Of a DNA stretch of 64,000 nt, positions 44,101 to 52,391 are shown in pieces. The notes beneath the pieces are model-generated. The model was not told the DNA's origin, ran no database searches, and worked only from the letters and a program-made list of their open reading frames with translations. A program made the translations under genes and the position numbers. The DNA is from Ruegeria lacuscaerulensis. Lineage in GTDB: Bacteria > Pseudomonadota > Alphaproteobacteria > Rhodobacterales > Rhodobacteraceae. Each line of letters begins with the position of its first letter. The first letter of the stretch is position 1. The DNA lies in NCBI RefSeq assembly GCF_013031245.1, contig NZ_WPZL01000005.1:1-64000 (forward strand), in the 5' to 3' direction.

Positions 44101-45075
44101 TCAGGTCAGGAATTCCAGCGCTTTTCCAAAGACTTCCGGGTCAGCGTTTCCCCCAGATGCCACAACGATCACCACATCGCCTTCGATTTCATCCCTTCGA
44201 AAAAGAGCCGAGGCAAGAGATACCGCTCCGCCCGGTTCCAGCACGATTTTCAGGCGCAGGAAGGCCTGTGCCATGGCGTGCATCGCCTCTTCTTCAGTGA
44301 CCGACAAGCCAGGCCCACACAGACGGCGTAGGATCGGGAAGGTGATTTCTCCAGGCTGAGGCGTCAGGATCGCATCACAGATATTGCCTGCGGCGGCGTT
44401 GTTGTTCAGAATCCGGCCCGCAGCAAGGGACCGCTTCACGTCATCGAACCCTTCAGGTTCGCATGGGCGGGCACGCAGGCCAGGCGCGTGCCCCTCCAGC
44501 GCCAGTGCAATCCCCGAGGTCAATCCACCGCCACCGCAACAGACCAGAACATCAGCTTGATCGACGCCCATCTCGGCCGCTTGTCGCGCGATTTCCAGCC
44601 CAGTGGTGCCTTGGCCTGCGATCACCTGCGGCTCATCATAGGGTCGGATCAGGGTCAGGCCACGCTCCGCCGCCAACGCCTGGCCGATCTCTTCCCGGCT
44701 TTCATTCGCGCGGTCGTAAAGGACAACTTCACCCCCAAGCGCACGCGTGTTGTCGATCTTTAATTGCGGCGCGTCCGATGGCATGACGATGACTGAGGAG
44801 ACCCCGTGTTGTGCGGCGCCATAGGCCACGCCTTGCGCATGGTTGCCCGAGGAATAGGCGATCACGCCCCGCTGTCGGTCCGCTTCGCTGAGCGCCGAAA
44901 TCGCCGACCACGCCCCGCGAATCTTGAAGCTGCCGGTGTGTTGCAGGCATTCCGGTTTGACCAGTACCCGCCGCCCCGCCAGTTCATCCAGAAACGGAGA
45001 AGACAGAAGGGGCGTTTCCCGAACATAGCCCTTCAACCGCCCGGCGGCGGCTTCGATCCTGTCCAATGTACTCAT
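44101..45075 (-). CDS. PLP-dependent serine/threonine dehydratase family enzyme
   Basis: This 324-aa fold-type II enzyme has the PLP lysine in QHTGSFKIRGA (about 50), the substrate loop YSSGNHAQG, the phosphate cup CCGGGGL and the C-terminal VASGGNAD. It deaminates a hydroxy amino acid (serine, threonine or hydroxyaspartate) or racemises serine; the short length and lack of ACT domain fit catabolic threonine dehydratase/serine racemase types. It overlaps the following hydrolase gene by 4 bases. Confidence 0.88.
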   Translation of the reverse strand: MSTLDRIEAAAGRLKGYVRETPLLSSPFLDELAGRRVLVKPECLQHTGSFKIRGAWSAISALSEADRQRGVIAYSSGNHAQGVAYGAAQHGVSSVIVMPSDAPQLKIDNTRALGGEVVLYDRANESREEIGQALAAERGLTLIRPYDEPQVIAGQGTTGLEIARQAAEMGVDQADVLVCCGGGGLTSGIALALEGHAPGLRARPCEPEGFDDVKRSLAAGRILNNNAAAGNICDAILTPQPGEITFPILRRLCGPGLSVTEEEAMHAMAQAFLRLKIVLEPGGAVSLASALFRRDEIEGDVVIVVASGGNADPEVFGKALEFLT

Positions 45076-45899
45076 ACGGCGTCCAATACCTTGCGAATGA
45101 GGTCGAGCGACTGCGGTTCGTCCAGAAAAGGAACATGCCCACGATCCGGAACTTCTGCAGACATAAGGCCGGGATGGCGGTTATGCATTTCGATCAGCGT
45201 TTCTTTGCCAAGAATATCCGAATTCTCGCCCCGAATAGCGCCGGTCGGGATGTCGCGCAGAGCTTCGAAGAATGCCCATAAGTCCGTTGCTGAACCAACC
45301 GCAGCTTGTTCCAGCAGTGACGTGCGCAAGGCCGGATCATAGCGCAGCGTCAGACCCTCAGCCGTCTGATCGTACTGGATTTCCGCCTGTTGCCGCCAAC
45401 GGTCTAGAGTAACACCCGGGAATTGGGGCTCCATCAGGTGTTGCAGAGCTTTGGCCGCGTCGTCATAGGTTTTTGAGACCGGCTGCTTGCCTACATAGTC
45501 CATGATCTTGGCAATGCCTGCTGGTTCAACCACCGGACCGACATCATTCAGAATCACGCCGGACAGCCGCTCGGGGTGGCTGCCTGCAAGTGCCATGGCG
45601 ATCAGACCGCCGCGCGACGTGCCCAGGACCACCACGCGATCCAGTCCCAGATGATCCAGCAGCTCGATCGCATCTTGGGATTCGCGGAGGACGTTGTAGT
45701 TCAAATAGTCCGGGTCATAATCAGACTTTCCGCGCCCCCGGTAATCCATCGTGATCAGGCGCAGACCTGTGACATGCGGTGTCAGGAATGAGAAATCCCG
45801 GCTGTTGCGAGTCAGCCCGGCAAGACACAGCACGGGGACTCCGGTTTCAGTGTCTTCGAAGTAGATGTTCCTGTTATCGGATGTGGTGAAAAAAGCCAT
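45072..45899 (-). CDS. Alpha/beta hydrolase
   Basis: This 275-aa hydrolase has LAGLTRNSRDFSFL, TMDYRGRGKSDYDPDY, nucleophile GTSRGGL (Ser near 100), a late acid and the catalytic His in VPDRGHVPFLDEP. The ATG at 45899 is chosen because the frame further upstream overlaps the dehalogenase gene and has no family match. The start overlaps the dehalogenase stop by one base (TAATG). Substrate unknown. Confidence 0.85.
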   Translation of the reverse strand: MAFFTTSDNRNIYFEDTETGVPVLCLAGLTRNSRDFSFLTPHVTGLRLITMDYRGRGKSDYDPDYLNYNVLRESQDAIELLDHLGLDRVVVLGTSRGGLIAMALAGSHPERLSGVILNDVGPVVEPAGIAKIMDYVGKQPVSKTYDDAAKALQHLMEPQFPGVTLDRWRQQAEIQYDQTAEGLTLRYDPALRTSLLEQAAVGSATDLWAFFEALRDIPTGAIRGENSDILGKETLIEMHNRHPGLMSAEVPDRGHVPFLDEPQSLDLIRKVLDAV

Positions 45900-46588
45900 T
45901 AAAGTCCAGCCATTTGAGGGATGGTTGTGAGGTCGGACAGTACATGTGCCGGCTTCCATGGCAAGCGGTCCATCGGCTCGCCCGCCCGATTGACCCAGGC
46001 TGAGACGAATCCATAGCCGCTGGCCCCGGCTGCATCCCATCCGTTTGAGCTGACGAACAGAACCTCGTCCCGGGGGCAGCCAAATCGTTGCTGCACCAGA
46101 TCGTAGACGTAGGGATGGGGTTTGAAGACGCCGACGGTTTCGACCGAAAGGACGTCATCCAGAACAGCACCGATGCCTGCCGATTGCACCGCGCCATCCA
46201 GCATTGGTGGCGATCCGTTTGAAAGAATAGCGGTTTGCAGTCCCCCTGCCTTTAGCGCCGCCAGCATCTCGGGGACCTCGGCATAGGCCTGAAGCTCCCA
46301 ATACAAGTCCAGCAGACGCTGACGCAGGGTCGCGTCGCCCTGCAAGCCGGTGGCCTCAAGCGCCCAGTCCAGACCATCTTGCGTTACATCCCAGAAATCG
46401 GTGTGGGCGTCGGTGATCGCGCGCAGCCAGGTGTATTGCAGTTGCTTCAGGCGCCAATGTTTGGCCAGATCCGGCCACTTATGCTGCAAAGCCTCAAAAC
46501 CCGGCTCTGCCGCGGCTTGACGCGCAGCGGCGGCGACATCGAACAGCGTGCCATAGGCATCGAAAACGCATGTTGTGATTGGCATCAT
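45899..46588 (-). CDS. (S)-2-haloacid dehalogenase-like HAD enzyme (type II)
   Basis: This 229-aa HAD hydrolase has motif I VFDAYGTLFDV with the nucleophile Asp (about 10), motif II ILSNGSP, the Lys in VFKPHPYVY and motif IV FVSSNGWDAAGA. The DAYGTLFD and SSNGWDAA patterns are those of type II L-2-haloacid dehalogenases, which convert 2-haloacids to 2-hydroxyacids. Two adjacent ATGs (46588, 46585) follow GGAGGGG. First gene of the run toward 44101. Confidence 0.88.
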   Translation of the reverse strand: MMPITTCVFDAYGTLFDVAAAARQAAAEPGFEALQHKWPDLAKHWRLKQLQYTWLRAITDAHTDFWDVTQDGLDWALEATGLQGDATLRQRLLDLYWELQAYAEVPEMLAALKAGGLQTAILSNGSPPMLDGAVQSAGIGAVLDDVLSVETVGVFKPHPYVYDLVQQRFGCPRDEVLFVSSNGWDAAGASGYGFVSAWVNRAGEPMDRLPWKPAHVLSDLTTIPQMAGL

Positions 46589-46712
46589 TTCCCCTCCATC
46601 GGTCGGGCGCAGGTTGGCACAACAGTGTGTGCGGCAAAAGAGGCAAGGGTTTACAATACCGTGTTACACCCTAGGCTTGGCCGTTCAATTTCTCAACGGC
46701 CGGAGGCCACCC

Positions 46713-47141
46713 ATGACCGCAATCAAACAAGGCGACACAGTTCGCATCCATTACACCGGAACGCTGCTGGACGGGAATGTGTTCGACAGTTCCGAGGGAC
46801 GCGACCCGCTGGAGTTCGTGGTCGGTTCCGGCCAGATCATTCCCGGATTGGATTCGGCGATGACGGGCCTGACGGTGGGTGAGAAAAAGCGCGTCGAGAT
46901 TACCTGCGTCGAAGCCTATGGTCCAATCAACCCGGCGATGCGTCAGGAGATTCCCCGCGAGGGTATCCCGGACGACATCCCTCTGGACCCTGGCACCCAA
47001 TTGCAAATGCAGACGCCAGACGGGCAGGCCTTACCTGTGACGGTGGTCGAGGTGAACGAAGCGACGGTCACGCTGGATGCAAACCACCCGCTGGCTGGTC
47101 AGGATCTGGTATTTGAGATTGAGGTCGTCTCGGTCAACTGA
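46713..47141 (+). CDS. FKBP-type peptidyl-prolyl isomerase (SlyD-like)
   Basis: This 142-aa isomerase has the FKBP core (VRIHYTGTLLDGNVFDSS, FVVGSGQIIPGLDSAMTG) interrupted by the insert-in-flap chaperone domain (EAYGPINPAMRQEIP to LPVTVVEV) as in SlyD. The His-rich metal tail of E. coli SlyD is absent. The ATG at 46713 has GGAGG seven bases upstream; the frame extends further upstream without family similarity. Probably a cytoplasmic folding catalyst. Confidence 0.92.
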   Translation: MTAIKQGDTVRIHYTGTLLDGNVFDSSEGRDPLEFVVGSGQIIPGLDSAMTGLTVGEKKRVEITCVEAYGPINPAMRQEIPREGIPDDIPLDPGTQLQMQTPDGQALPVTVVEVNEATVTLDANHPLAGQDLVFEIEVVSVN

Positions 47142-47162
47142 CTGCTCTGAACAAGAGCGTCG

Positions 47163-47186
47163 GGTCAGCCTGTTATCAGGCTGGCC
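47163..47186. terminator. Candidate bidirectional hairpin between convergent genes
   Basis: GGTCAGCCTG (47163-47172) pairs with CAGGCTGGCC (47177-47186) in a 10-bp stem with a TTAT loop. It sits 20 bases after the FKBP stop and overlaps the last codons of the convergent small gene. No T-run is present. Confidence 0.35.
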
Positions 47187-47356
47187 CAGGATTCGAAGGC
47201 TGCGCGCACATCTGGTTGTGTGAAAAACACAAACAGCATCAGCAACATGGTCAGGGTCAGCAACGCGACACGGCCACGCTGGCCCAAAAAGCCGGACTTG
47301 CGCCGCGAGCGTGAACCCCGCGCGTTACTTGCGATTATTTGGTCTGCTTTGCTCAT
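47165..47356 (-). CDS. Small single-pass membrane protein, 63 aa
   Basis: The 63-aa product begins MSKADQIIASNARGS, has a basic stretch (RSRRKSGFLGQRGR) and one transmembrane helix (VALLTLTMLLMLFVFF), so it probably sits N-in in the inner membrane. ATG 47356 has AGGGA upstream; the frame extends to 47419 but overlaps fabI. I recognise no named family. It lies downstream of fabI (60-base gap) in the same direction and might share its transcript. Confidence 0.65.
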   Translation of the reverse strand: MSKADQIIASNARGSRSRRKSGFLGQRGRVALLTLTMLLMLFVFFTQPDVRAAFESWASLITG

Positions 47357-47415
47357 GCCGATATCCCTGCCGGTGAAAGATGGTAAAATCTTGGCACCGG
47401 CGGGGAAAGTTCGGG

Positions 47416-48207
47416 TCACATGAAGTCAGGCTGCGGCATTCCCAGAACGTGGAAGCCACCATCGACCTTGATGATCTCACCCGAGGTGCAGGCACCGGCA
47501 TCCGAGGCAAGGTATACGGCCGTCCCGCCAACGGCTTCCAGCGTCGCATTCGAGCGCATGGGCGCATTCTGGTCGCAGAACTTGTAAGTCTTGCGCGCGC
47601 CGCCAATGGCAGCCCCTGCGAGCGTTTTCATCGGTCCGGGCGAGATGGCGTTGACGCGGATGCCTTCTGGACCAAGATCGTTGGCCAAATAGCGCGTGGC
47701 AGATTCCAGTGCCGCCTTTGCCACACCCATGACATTGTAGTTTGGTACGACCCGGTTCGATCCCTGATAGGTCAGGGTCAGCAGTGTGCCGCCATTGTCC
47801 TTCATCAGCGGATAGGCGCGACGGGCGACCTCGATAAAGGAATAGGCCGATACGTCCATCGAATGCTTGAAGTTCGCCCGGGTGGTGTTCAGGAAGCGAC
47901 CTGTCAGTTCGGACTTGTCCGAATAGGCAATCGCGTGGACTACGAAATCAATCGTCGGCCAGCGCGCGCCCAGTTCCTCAAACGCGCGGTCCAGCGAAGC
48001 GTCGTCTGTGACATCCGCATCGACCATGAAATCACTGCCGAGACTTTGGGCCAGCGGTTCCAGCCGTTTGCCAAATGCCTCGCCCTGATAGGTGAAAGCA
48101 AGTTCTGCACCGGCTTCGTGCATGGCTTTGGCAATGCCCCATGCAATCGAGCGGTCATTGGCCACGCCCATGATCAGGCCGCGTTTGCCTTTCAATTGAT
48201 CCGACAT
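47416..48207 (-). CDS. fabI: Enoyl-[acyl-carrier-protein] reductase FabI
   Basis: This 263-aa SDR enzyme reduces trans-2-enoyl-ACP, the last step of each fatty acid elongation round, with NADH. The N-terminal GKRGLIMGVANDRSIAWGIA and the Y-x6-K catalytic pattern (YNVMGVAKAAL) identify FabI, with LTYQGSNRVVPNYN before it. The C-terminal GGFHVLGM is typical. ATG 48207 is chosen over the GTG 3 codons upstream. It lies 5 bases after fabB, in the fabA-fabB-fabI operon. Confidence 0.95.
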   Translation of the reverse strand: MSDQLKGKRGLIMGVANDRSIAWGIAKAMHEAGAELAFTYQGEAFGKRLEPLAQSLGSDFMVDADVTDDASLDRAFEELGARWPTIDFVVHAIAYSDKSELTGRFLNTTRANFKHSMDVSAYSFIEVARRAYPLMKDNGGTLLTLTYQGSNRVVPNYNVMGVAKAALESATRYLANDLGPEGIRVNAISPGPMKTLAGAAIGGARKTYKFCDQNAPMRSNATLEAVGGTAVYLASDAGACTSGEIIKVDGGFHVLGMPQPDFM

Positions 48208-48212
48208 CTTTT

Positions 48213-49442
48213 TCACCCGTTATACTTGGACAGAACCATGGACCCGTTTGTGCCGCCAAAGCCGAAGCTGTTGGTCATGACACTGTCCAAGCCTGCATTT
48301 TCAACCACTTGAGTTGCAATTTCACCGGGCAGGATGCCTTCGGCAAGTGTGTCGACGTTAATCGACGGCGTAATGAAATCATGGTGCAACATTAGCAGGC
48401 AGAAGATTGCCTCAAGCGCACCGGCCGCGCCCTGTGCGTGGCCTGTCATCGATTTGGTCGATGAGATTGGCGGCACGGTACCCTCACCGAAAATACGACG
48501 AACGGCTTCTACTTCACCTACGTCACCGACAGGGGTAGAGGTGCCGTGGGCGTTGATGTAACCGACTTTGCGCCCTTCGGGCAGCGTGGACAGGGCCAGA
48601 CGCATCGCGCGCTCGCCGCCTTCTCCCGACGGGGCCACCATGTCGTGGCCGTCCGATGTGGCGGCAAAACCGGTAACTTCGGCGTAAATCTTGGCACCGC
48701 GTGCCAGCGCATGGTCCAGGTCCTCAAGCACGACAATGCCGCCGCCGCCTGAGATTACGAAACCATCGCGGTCCTGATCAAACGCGCGCGAGGCTTTCTT
48801 AGGCGTGTCGTTGTATTTCGACGACATCGCACCCATCGCGTCGAACAGGCAGGACAGGGTCCAGTCCAGCTCTTCGCCCCCGCCGGCAAACATGACGTCC
48901 TGTTTGCCCATCATGATCTGTTCGGCCGCGTTGCCGATACAGTGCAGTGAGGTCGAGCAGGCCGACGTGATCGAGTAGTTGATGCCCTTGATCTTGAACG
49001 CCGTGGCAAGATTGGCGGAAATTGTCGAGCACATGCATTTTGGCACCGCAAAGGGACCGATCCGTTTGGTTGCGCCGTTTTTCAGCACTGTCTGATGTGC
49101 TGTCAGCATCGCGCTGGTGGATGGCCCTCCGGATCCCGCTACAAGGCCGGTGCGCGGGTTCACAACCTGATCCTCGGTCAGACCCGCATCGGCAATAGCC
49201 TGGCTCATCGCGATATGGGCATAGGCCGCGCCAGGACCCATGAAGCGCAGGGTGCGCTTGTCCACATGTTCTGCCACGTCGATCTTGAGCGTCCCGGCAA
49301 TCTGGCTGCGAAAGCCATGCTCGACCATCTGCTCGTTGGCCTCGATGCCGGACTTGCCAGCTTTGAGTGAGGCCAGAACCTCTTCGGCATTGTTCCCGAT
49401 GGAGGAGACGACCCCCAAGCCGGTGACAACTACTCGACGCAT
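48213..49442 (-). CDS. fabB: 3-oxoacyl-ACP synthase I FabB
   Basis: This 409-aa condensing enzyme elongates acyl chains; FabB is needed for the unsaturated branch after FabA. The active-site Cys is in SITSACSTSLHCIG, and the two His residues are in NAHGTSTPVGDVGE and STKSMTGHAQGAAGA. The pairing with fabA and the start MRRVVVTGLGVVSSIGNNAEEV support FabB rather than FabF. Start 31 bases after fabA. Confidence 0.95.
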   Translation of the reverse strand: MRRVVVTGLGVVSSIGNNAEEVLASLKAGKSGIEANEQMVEHGFRSQIAGTLKIDVAEHVDKRTLRFMGPGAAYAHIAMSQAIADAGLTEDQVVNPRTGLVAGSGGPSTSAMLTAHQTVLKNGATKRIGPFAVPKCMCSTISANLATAFKIKGINYSITSACSTSLHCIGNAAEQIMMGKQDVMFAGGGEELDWTLSCLFDAMGAMSSKYNDTPKKASRAFDQDRDGFVISGGGGIVVLEDLDHALARGAKIYAEVTGFAATSDGHDMVAPSGEGGERAMRLALSTLPEGRKVGYINAHGTSTPVGDVGEVEAVRRIFGEGTVPPISSTKSMTGHAQGAAGALEAIFCLLMLHHDFITPSINVDTLAEGILPGEIATQVVENAGLDSVMTNSFGFGGTNGSMVLSKYNG

Positions 49443-49473
49443 GTGCGTGCTCCTTATTTCAGGCCGGTCAGGC

Positions 49474-49983
49474 TCAGGCTTCGGACAGAACGACTTTCAT
49501 GTCTTTGACGTCGTAAATCATTTCACCGTCCGCTTCGACGATACCATCCGCCACACCCATGGTCAGGCGGCGGGTCTGGATCGCTTTTTTGAAATCAATT
49601 TTGTAAGTCAGCATCTTGCGGTCCGGGCGTACCATGCCGGTCAGCTTGACCTCACCCACGCCCACAGCCATCCCGCGACCCTGCCAGCCGCGCCAGCCAA
49701 GGTTAAAGCCGGTCAGCTGCCACAGACCGTCCAGCCCGAGACAGCCGGGCATGATCGGGTTGCCGGGGAAGTGACAATCAAAGAACCAAAGGTCAGGAGT
49801 GATATCGAATTCTGCCAGTATATGGCCTTTGCCGTGCGCGCCTCCATCGGCCGAGATGTCGGTGATCCGGTCCATCATCAGCATCGGCGGGGCAGGCAGC
49901 TGCGCGTTGCCGGGGCCGAATAATTCGCCACGGGCGCATTTCAGCAGATCGTCCTTGTCAAAGCTGCTCGGGAATTGGGCCAT
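49474..49983 (-). CDS. fabA: 3-hydroxydecanoyl-ACP dehydratase/isomerase FabA
   Basis: This 169-aa hot-dog-fold enzyme dehydrates 3-hydroxydecanoyl-ACP and isomerises the double bond, the branch point to unsaturated fatty acids. Active-site His71 and Asp85 lie in [16 protein letters not shown]. The ATG at 49983 is chosen: GGAGAGG lies upstream and the family N-terminus is [14 protein letters not shown]; a longer frame to 50112 runs into the irr promoter region. First gene of the operon fabA-fabB-fabI. Confidence 0.96.
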   Translation of the reverse strand: MAQFPSSFDKDDLLKCARGELFGPGNAQLPAPPMLMMDRITDISADGGAHGKGHILAEFDITPDLWFFDCHFPGNPIMPGCLGLDGLWQLTGFNLGWRGWQGRGMAVGVGEVKLTGMVRPDRKMLTYKIDFKKAIQTRRLTMGVADGIVEADGEMIYDVKDMKVVLSEA

Positions 49984-50112
49984 TCTGCCGCCTCTCCTGC
50001 CAGGGGTCCGTTTATCTAATCTGGCCTCACCTAGCACCCGTATGCAAGGTCCTGCAAGAGCGGTCGCCCACATCATGTTGTGTTCAGACCATTCTTTGCG
50101 AATGAATTTCAT

Positions 50113-50142
50113 TTGAAATTACCCGGCCAGAGCACTTATATG
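50113..50142 (+). promoter_or_regulatory. Candidate sigma-70-type promoter of irr
   Basis: TTGAAA at 50113-50118 and TATATG at 50137-50142 are separated by 18 bases, with the irr start codon 30 bases further. The hexamers match consensus at 5/6 and 4/6 positions. Confidence 0.45.
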
Positions 50143-50171
50143 TACTTCAGCAACTATCAGGTATCGGATTC

Positions 50172-50591
50172 ATGACACCTCAGAGCCAGAACATAGCCAC
50201 GAATTGGTTGGTTCATGCCGGATTGCGTCCGACGCGTCAGCGGGTGGCCCTGGCCGAACTGCTGGTTGGCGACGGACAGCACCGCCATGTCACGGCGGAA
50301 AGCCTGTTTGATGCGGCTAAAAAGAACGGGGACGCTGTTTCTTTAGCGACCGTTTACAATACGTTACGCGCTTTCTGCGATGCCGGGGTTCTTCAGGAAA
50401 TCACCGTGGACGGATCGAAAAGCTATTTCGATACCAACACATATGATCACCCCCATTTCTTTTGGGAGGATGAGGGCCGCCTGAGCGATGCGCCGTCCGA
50501 GGAGCTGGTGATTCAACGCCTTCCCGACGCACCCGAAGGGGTCGAGATTGCATCGGTCGATGTTGTGATCCGCCTTCGGAAAACGAAGTAA
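50172..50591 (+). CDS. irr: Iron response regulator Irr (Fur family)
   Basis: This 139-aa Fur-superfamily regulator controls iron and haem genes in alphaproteobacteria and is destabilised or inactivated by haem. The winged-helix region is GLRPTRQRVALAELL, then LATVYNTLRAFCDAGVLQE. The dimer-domain His element DHPHFFWEDEG is of the Irr kind, and the CxxC zinc motifs of Fur are absent. It is divergent from fabA, an arrangement I associate with Rhodobacterales. The upstream ribosome site is weak (CAGGTA). Confidence 0.9.
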   Translation: MTPQSQNIATNWLVHAGLRPTRQRVALAELLVGDGQHRHVTAESLFDAAKKNGDAVSLATVYNTLRAFCDAGVLQEITVDGSKSYFDTNTYDHPHFFWEDEGRLSDAPSEELVIQRLPDAPEGVEIASVDVVIRLRKTK

Positions 50592-50593
50592 CT

Positions 50594-51484
50594 TTACGCC
50601 AATAGTTCAAATAATGCGCTTTCTGCAGCGGCTGTTTGCGGGTCTGCTGGCCCTGTTCCGTGCCGCGCCAGTACCACAGGTTCCGCAGCGATCTGATCCG
50701 ACACAGGCCGGGTAACCAGCGGCATTCCGTCATAGCTGATATTAGCCGGTGGGGTAGCGTAGCTGATCGCAACCCCTTCCTGATGCGCCGCAAGGCTGCG
50801 CTGGATTTCAAGCGAGGTTGCCCGGTGGGCAACGTTCGGGCTTTGGCCAATCTGTCGAAACAAGCCCAGAACATGCTGCGCCGAAAGTCCCTCGTTGGAT
50901 AGGATAAGGGGATGAGCGGCCAGATCCTGCAGTGTTACATTGTCCCGAACCGCCAATGCGTGATCAGGCGACATGATGGCGTTTGGGGTGCGCGTGAAAA
51001 GTGTGCGCCGGGTGAACGTCGCATCCATGCTCAGACCGTAGGTTAGCGCCAGATCAATCCGCCCGTCGATCAGGCCAGAGATCAGGCCTTGGAAATCGTC
51101 CACCCTGTAGGACACCGCGACATCCGGCATTGCATCGCGCAAATGACGCAAAGCCCGTGCTAGCAGAAATGGGGCAAGATCGACGAAACAGCCCAGGCGA
51201 AGTGTCGTTTTGGCAGACCCTGAGTCGGTGGCATTTTCTAGTCGCGCGGCGCTTGCCAGCAGTGATTCTGCGTCTTCTATAAAGCTACGTCCTTGTGGCG
51301 TCAGAGCCATCGCGGACCCGCGTTTTCTGGCGAACAAAGGATGGCCTAACTGTTCCTCAACCCGAGTCAGGGCATTGGATAGCGCAGGTTGCGAAACATG
51401 AAGGTGTTGTGCGGCGGCGGAAAGGCTGCCGTGCCGGCCAATGGCACAAACATATTCGTACTGGCGCAGGGAGATATATAACAT
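50594..51484 (-). CDS. LysR-family transcriptional regulator
   Basis: This 296-aa regulator has the N-terminal LysR helix-turn-helix (about 3-62; RQYEYVCAIGRHGSLSAAAQ, HVSQPALSNALTRVEEQLG) and a periplasmic-binding-like effector domain (LRLGCFVDLAPFLLARALR). It is divergent from the phytanoyl-CoA-dioxygenase-family gene with an 86-base spacer and probably controls it. It converges on irr with 2 bases between stops. Confidence 0.92.
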   Translation of the reverse strand: MLYISLRQYEYVCAIGRHGSLSAAAQHLHVSQPALSNALTRVEEQLGHPLFARKRGSAMALTPQGRSFIEDAESLLASAARLENATDSGSAKTTLRLGCFVDLAPFLLARALRHLRDAMPDVAVSYRVDDFQGLISGLIDGRIDLALTYGLSMDATFTRRTLFTRTPNAIMSPDHALAVRDNVTLQDLAAHPLILSNEGLSAQHVLGLFRQIGQSPNVAHRATSLEIQRSLAAHQEGVAISYATPPANISYDGMPLVTRPVSDQIAAEPVVLARHGTGPADPQTAAAESALFELLA

Positions 51485-51498
51485 GAAGTTAAGTGTAC

Positions 51499-51519
51499 AT
51501 TTGAAAGATATGATTTGAA
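51499..51519. promoter_or_regulatory. Direct repeat, candidate LysR binding site
   Basis: The 7-mer ATTTGAA occurs at 51499-51505 and again at 51513-51519, 14 bases apart, in the spacer between the LysR gene and its divergent neighbour. LysR regulators bind such regions. The site itself does not show a perfect T-N11-A palindrome. Confidence 0.35.
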
Positions 51520-51570
51520 CAGAGGGCTAACCCATGCGCAGATCAGCGCACCACTGGCACGGAGACAGAC

Positions 51571-52368
51571 ATGACGCACCCTCTGGTTACACAAGAAATG
51601 ATCGACACCTATCAGGAAGACGGAGTTGTTCTGATCAAGGGGTTGTTTGCCGATCATGTTGAGGCTCTGCGCGACGGTGTTGCCGCGAATATGGCGGACC
51701 CGGGGCCTTACGCATCCGAGAACAAGAAACAGGGCGAAACCGGGCTGTTCTTCGACGATTACTGCAACTGGTCGCGGATCGATCAGTTCCGCGAAGTGAT
51801 TGAGACCTCTCCTGCGGCTGAAGTGGCTGCGGACCTGATGCAGTCGCGGACCGTGCAGATGTTCCACGACCACGTTCTGGTCAAGGAACCGGGTACATCG
51901 ATGGCGACCCCGTGGCATCAGGACGGGCCGTATTATTTTGTCGAAGGACAACAGACCATAAGCTTCTGGTCGACGCTGGACGCAGTCAAACAGGCGACTC
52001 TGCGTTGCGTGGCGGGGTCGCACCAGTGGGAAAAAGAAGTGCTGCCGACGCGCTGGGTGTCAGAAGAAGGCTTCTTCGCAGACGAAGGCCAGTACATCCC
52101 CGTCCCCGACCCGGATGCCGAAGGCATGAAAGTTGTTGAATTCGAGATGGAGCCAGGTGACGCGGTCGCCTTTAACTATCGTACATTGCACGGCGCCCGG
52201 GGAAACCATTCAGACCGTCGCCGTCGCGCATTCTCGCTGCGTCTGGTCGGCGACGATGCGCGCTATGTAGAGCGTCCGGGCCGGACCTCGCCTCCGTTTC
52301 CGGGCCACGAAATGACCCCCGGCCAGCGTCTGCGCGAAGACTGGTTCCCGGTGCTGCTGCAACGCTAG
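51571..52368 (+). CDS. Phytanoyl-CoA dioxygenase family Fe(II)/2-oxoglutarate oxygenase
   Basis: This 265-aa oxygenase has the iron-binding triad His116-x-Asp118 (PWHQDGPYYF) and His207 (NYRTLHGARGN), with a 2-oxoglutarate-binding Arg shortly after (RRRRAFSLRL). The family hydroxylates small substrates including phosphonates, ectoine and quaternary amines; the substrate here is not determinable. It is divergent from a LysR gene. The frame shift-free ATG at 51571 has GGAGACAG upstream. Confidence 0.88.
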   Translation: MTHPLVTQEMIDTYQEDGVVLIKGLFADHVEALRDGVAANMADPGPYASENKKQGETGLFFDDYCNWSRIDQFREVIETSPAAEVAADLMQSRTVQMFHDHVLVKEPGTSMATPWHQDGPYYFVEGQQTISFWSTLDAVKQATLRCVAGSHQWEKEVLPTRWVSEEGFFADEGQYIPVPDPDAEGMKVVEFEMEPGDAVAFNYRTLHGARGNHSDRRRRAFSLRLVGDDARYVERPGRTSPPFPGHEMTPGQRLREDWFPVLLQR

Positions 52369-52391
52369 AACCGGCAGGTGTCAGAACCGGG

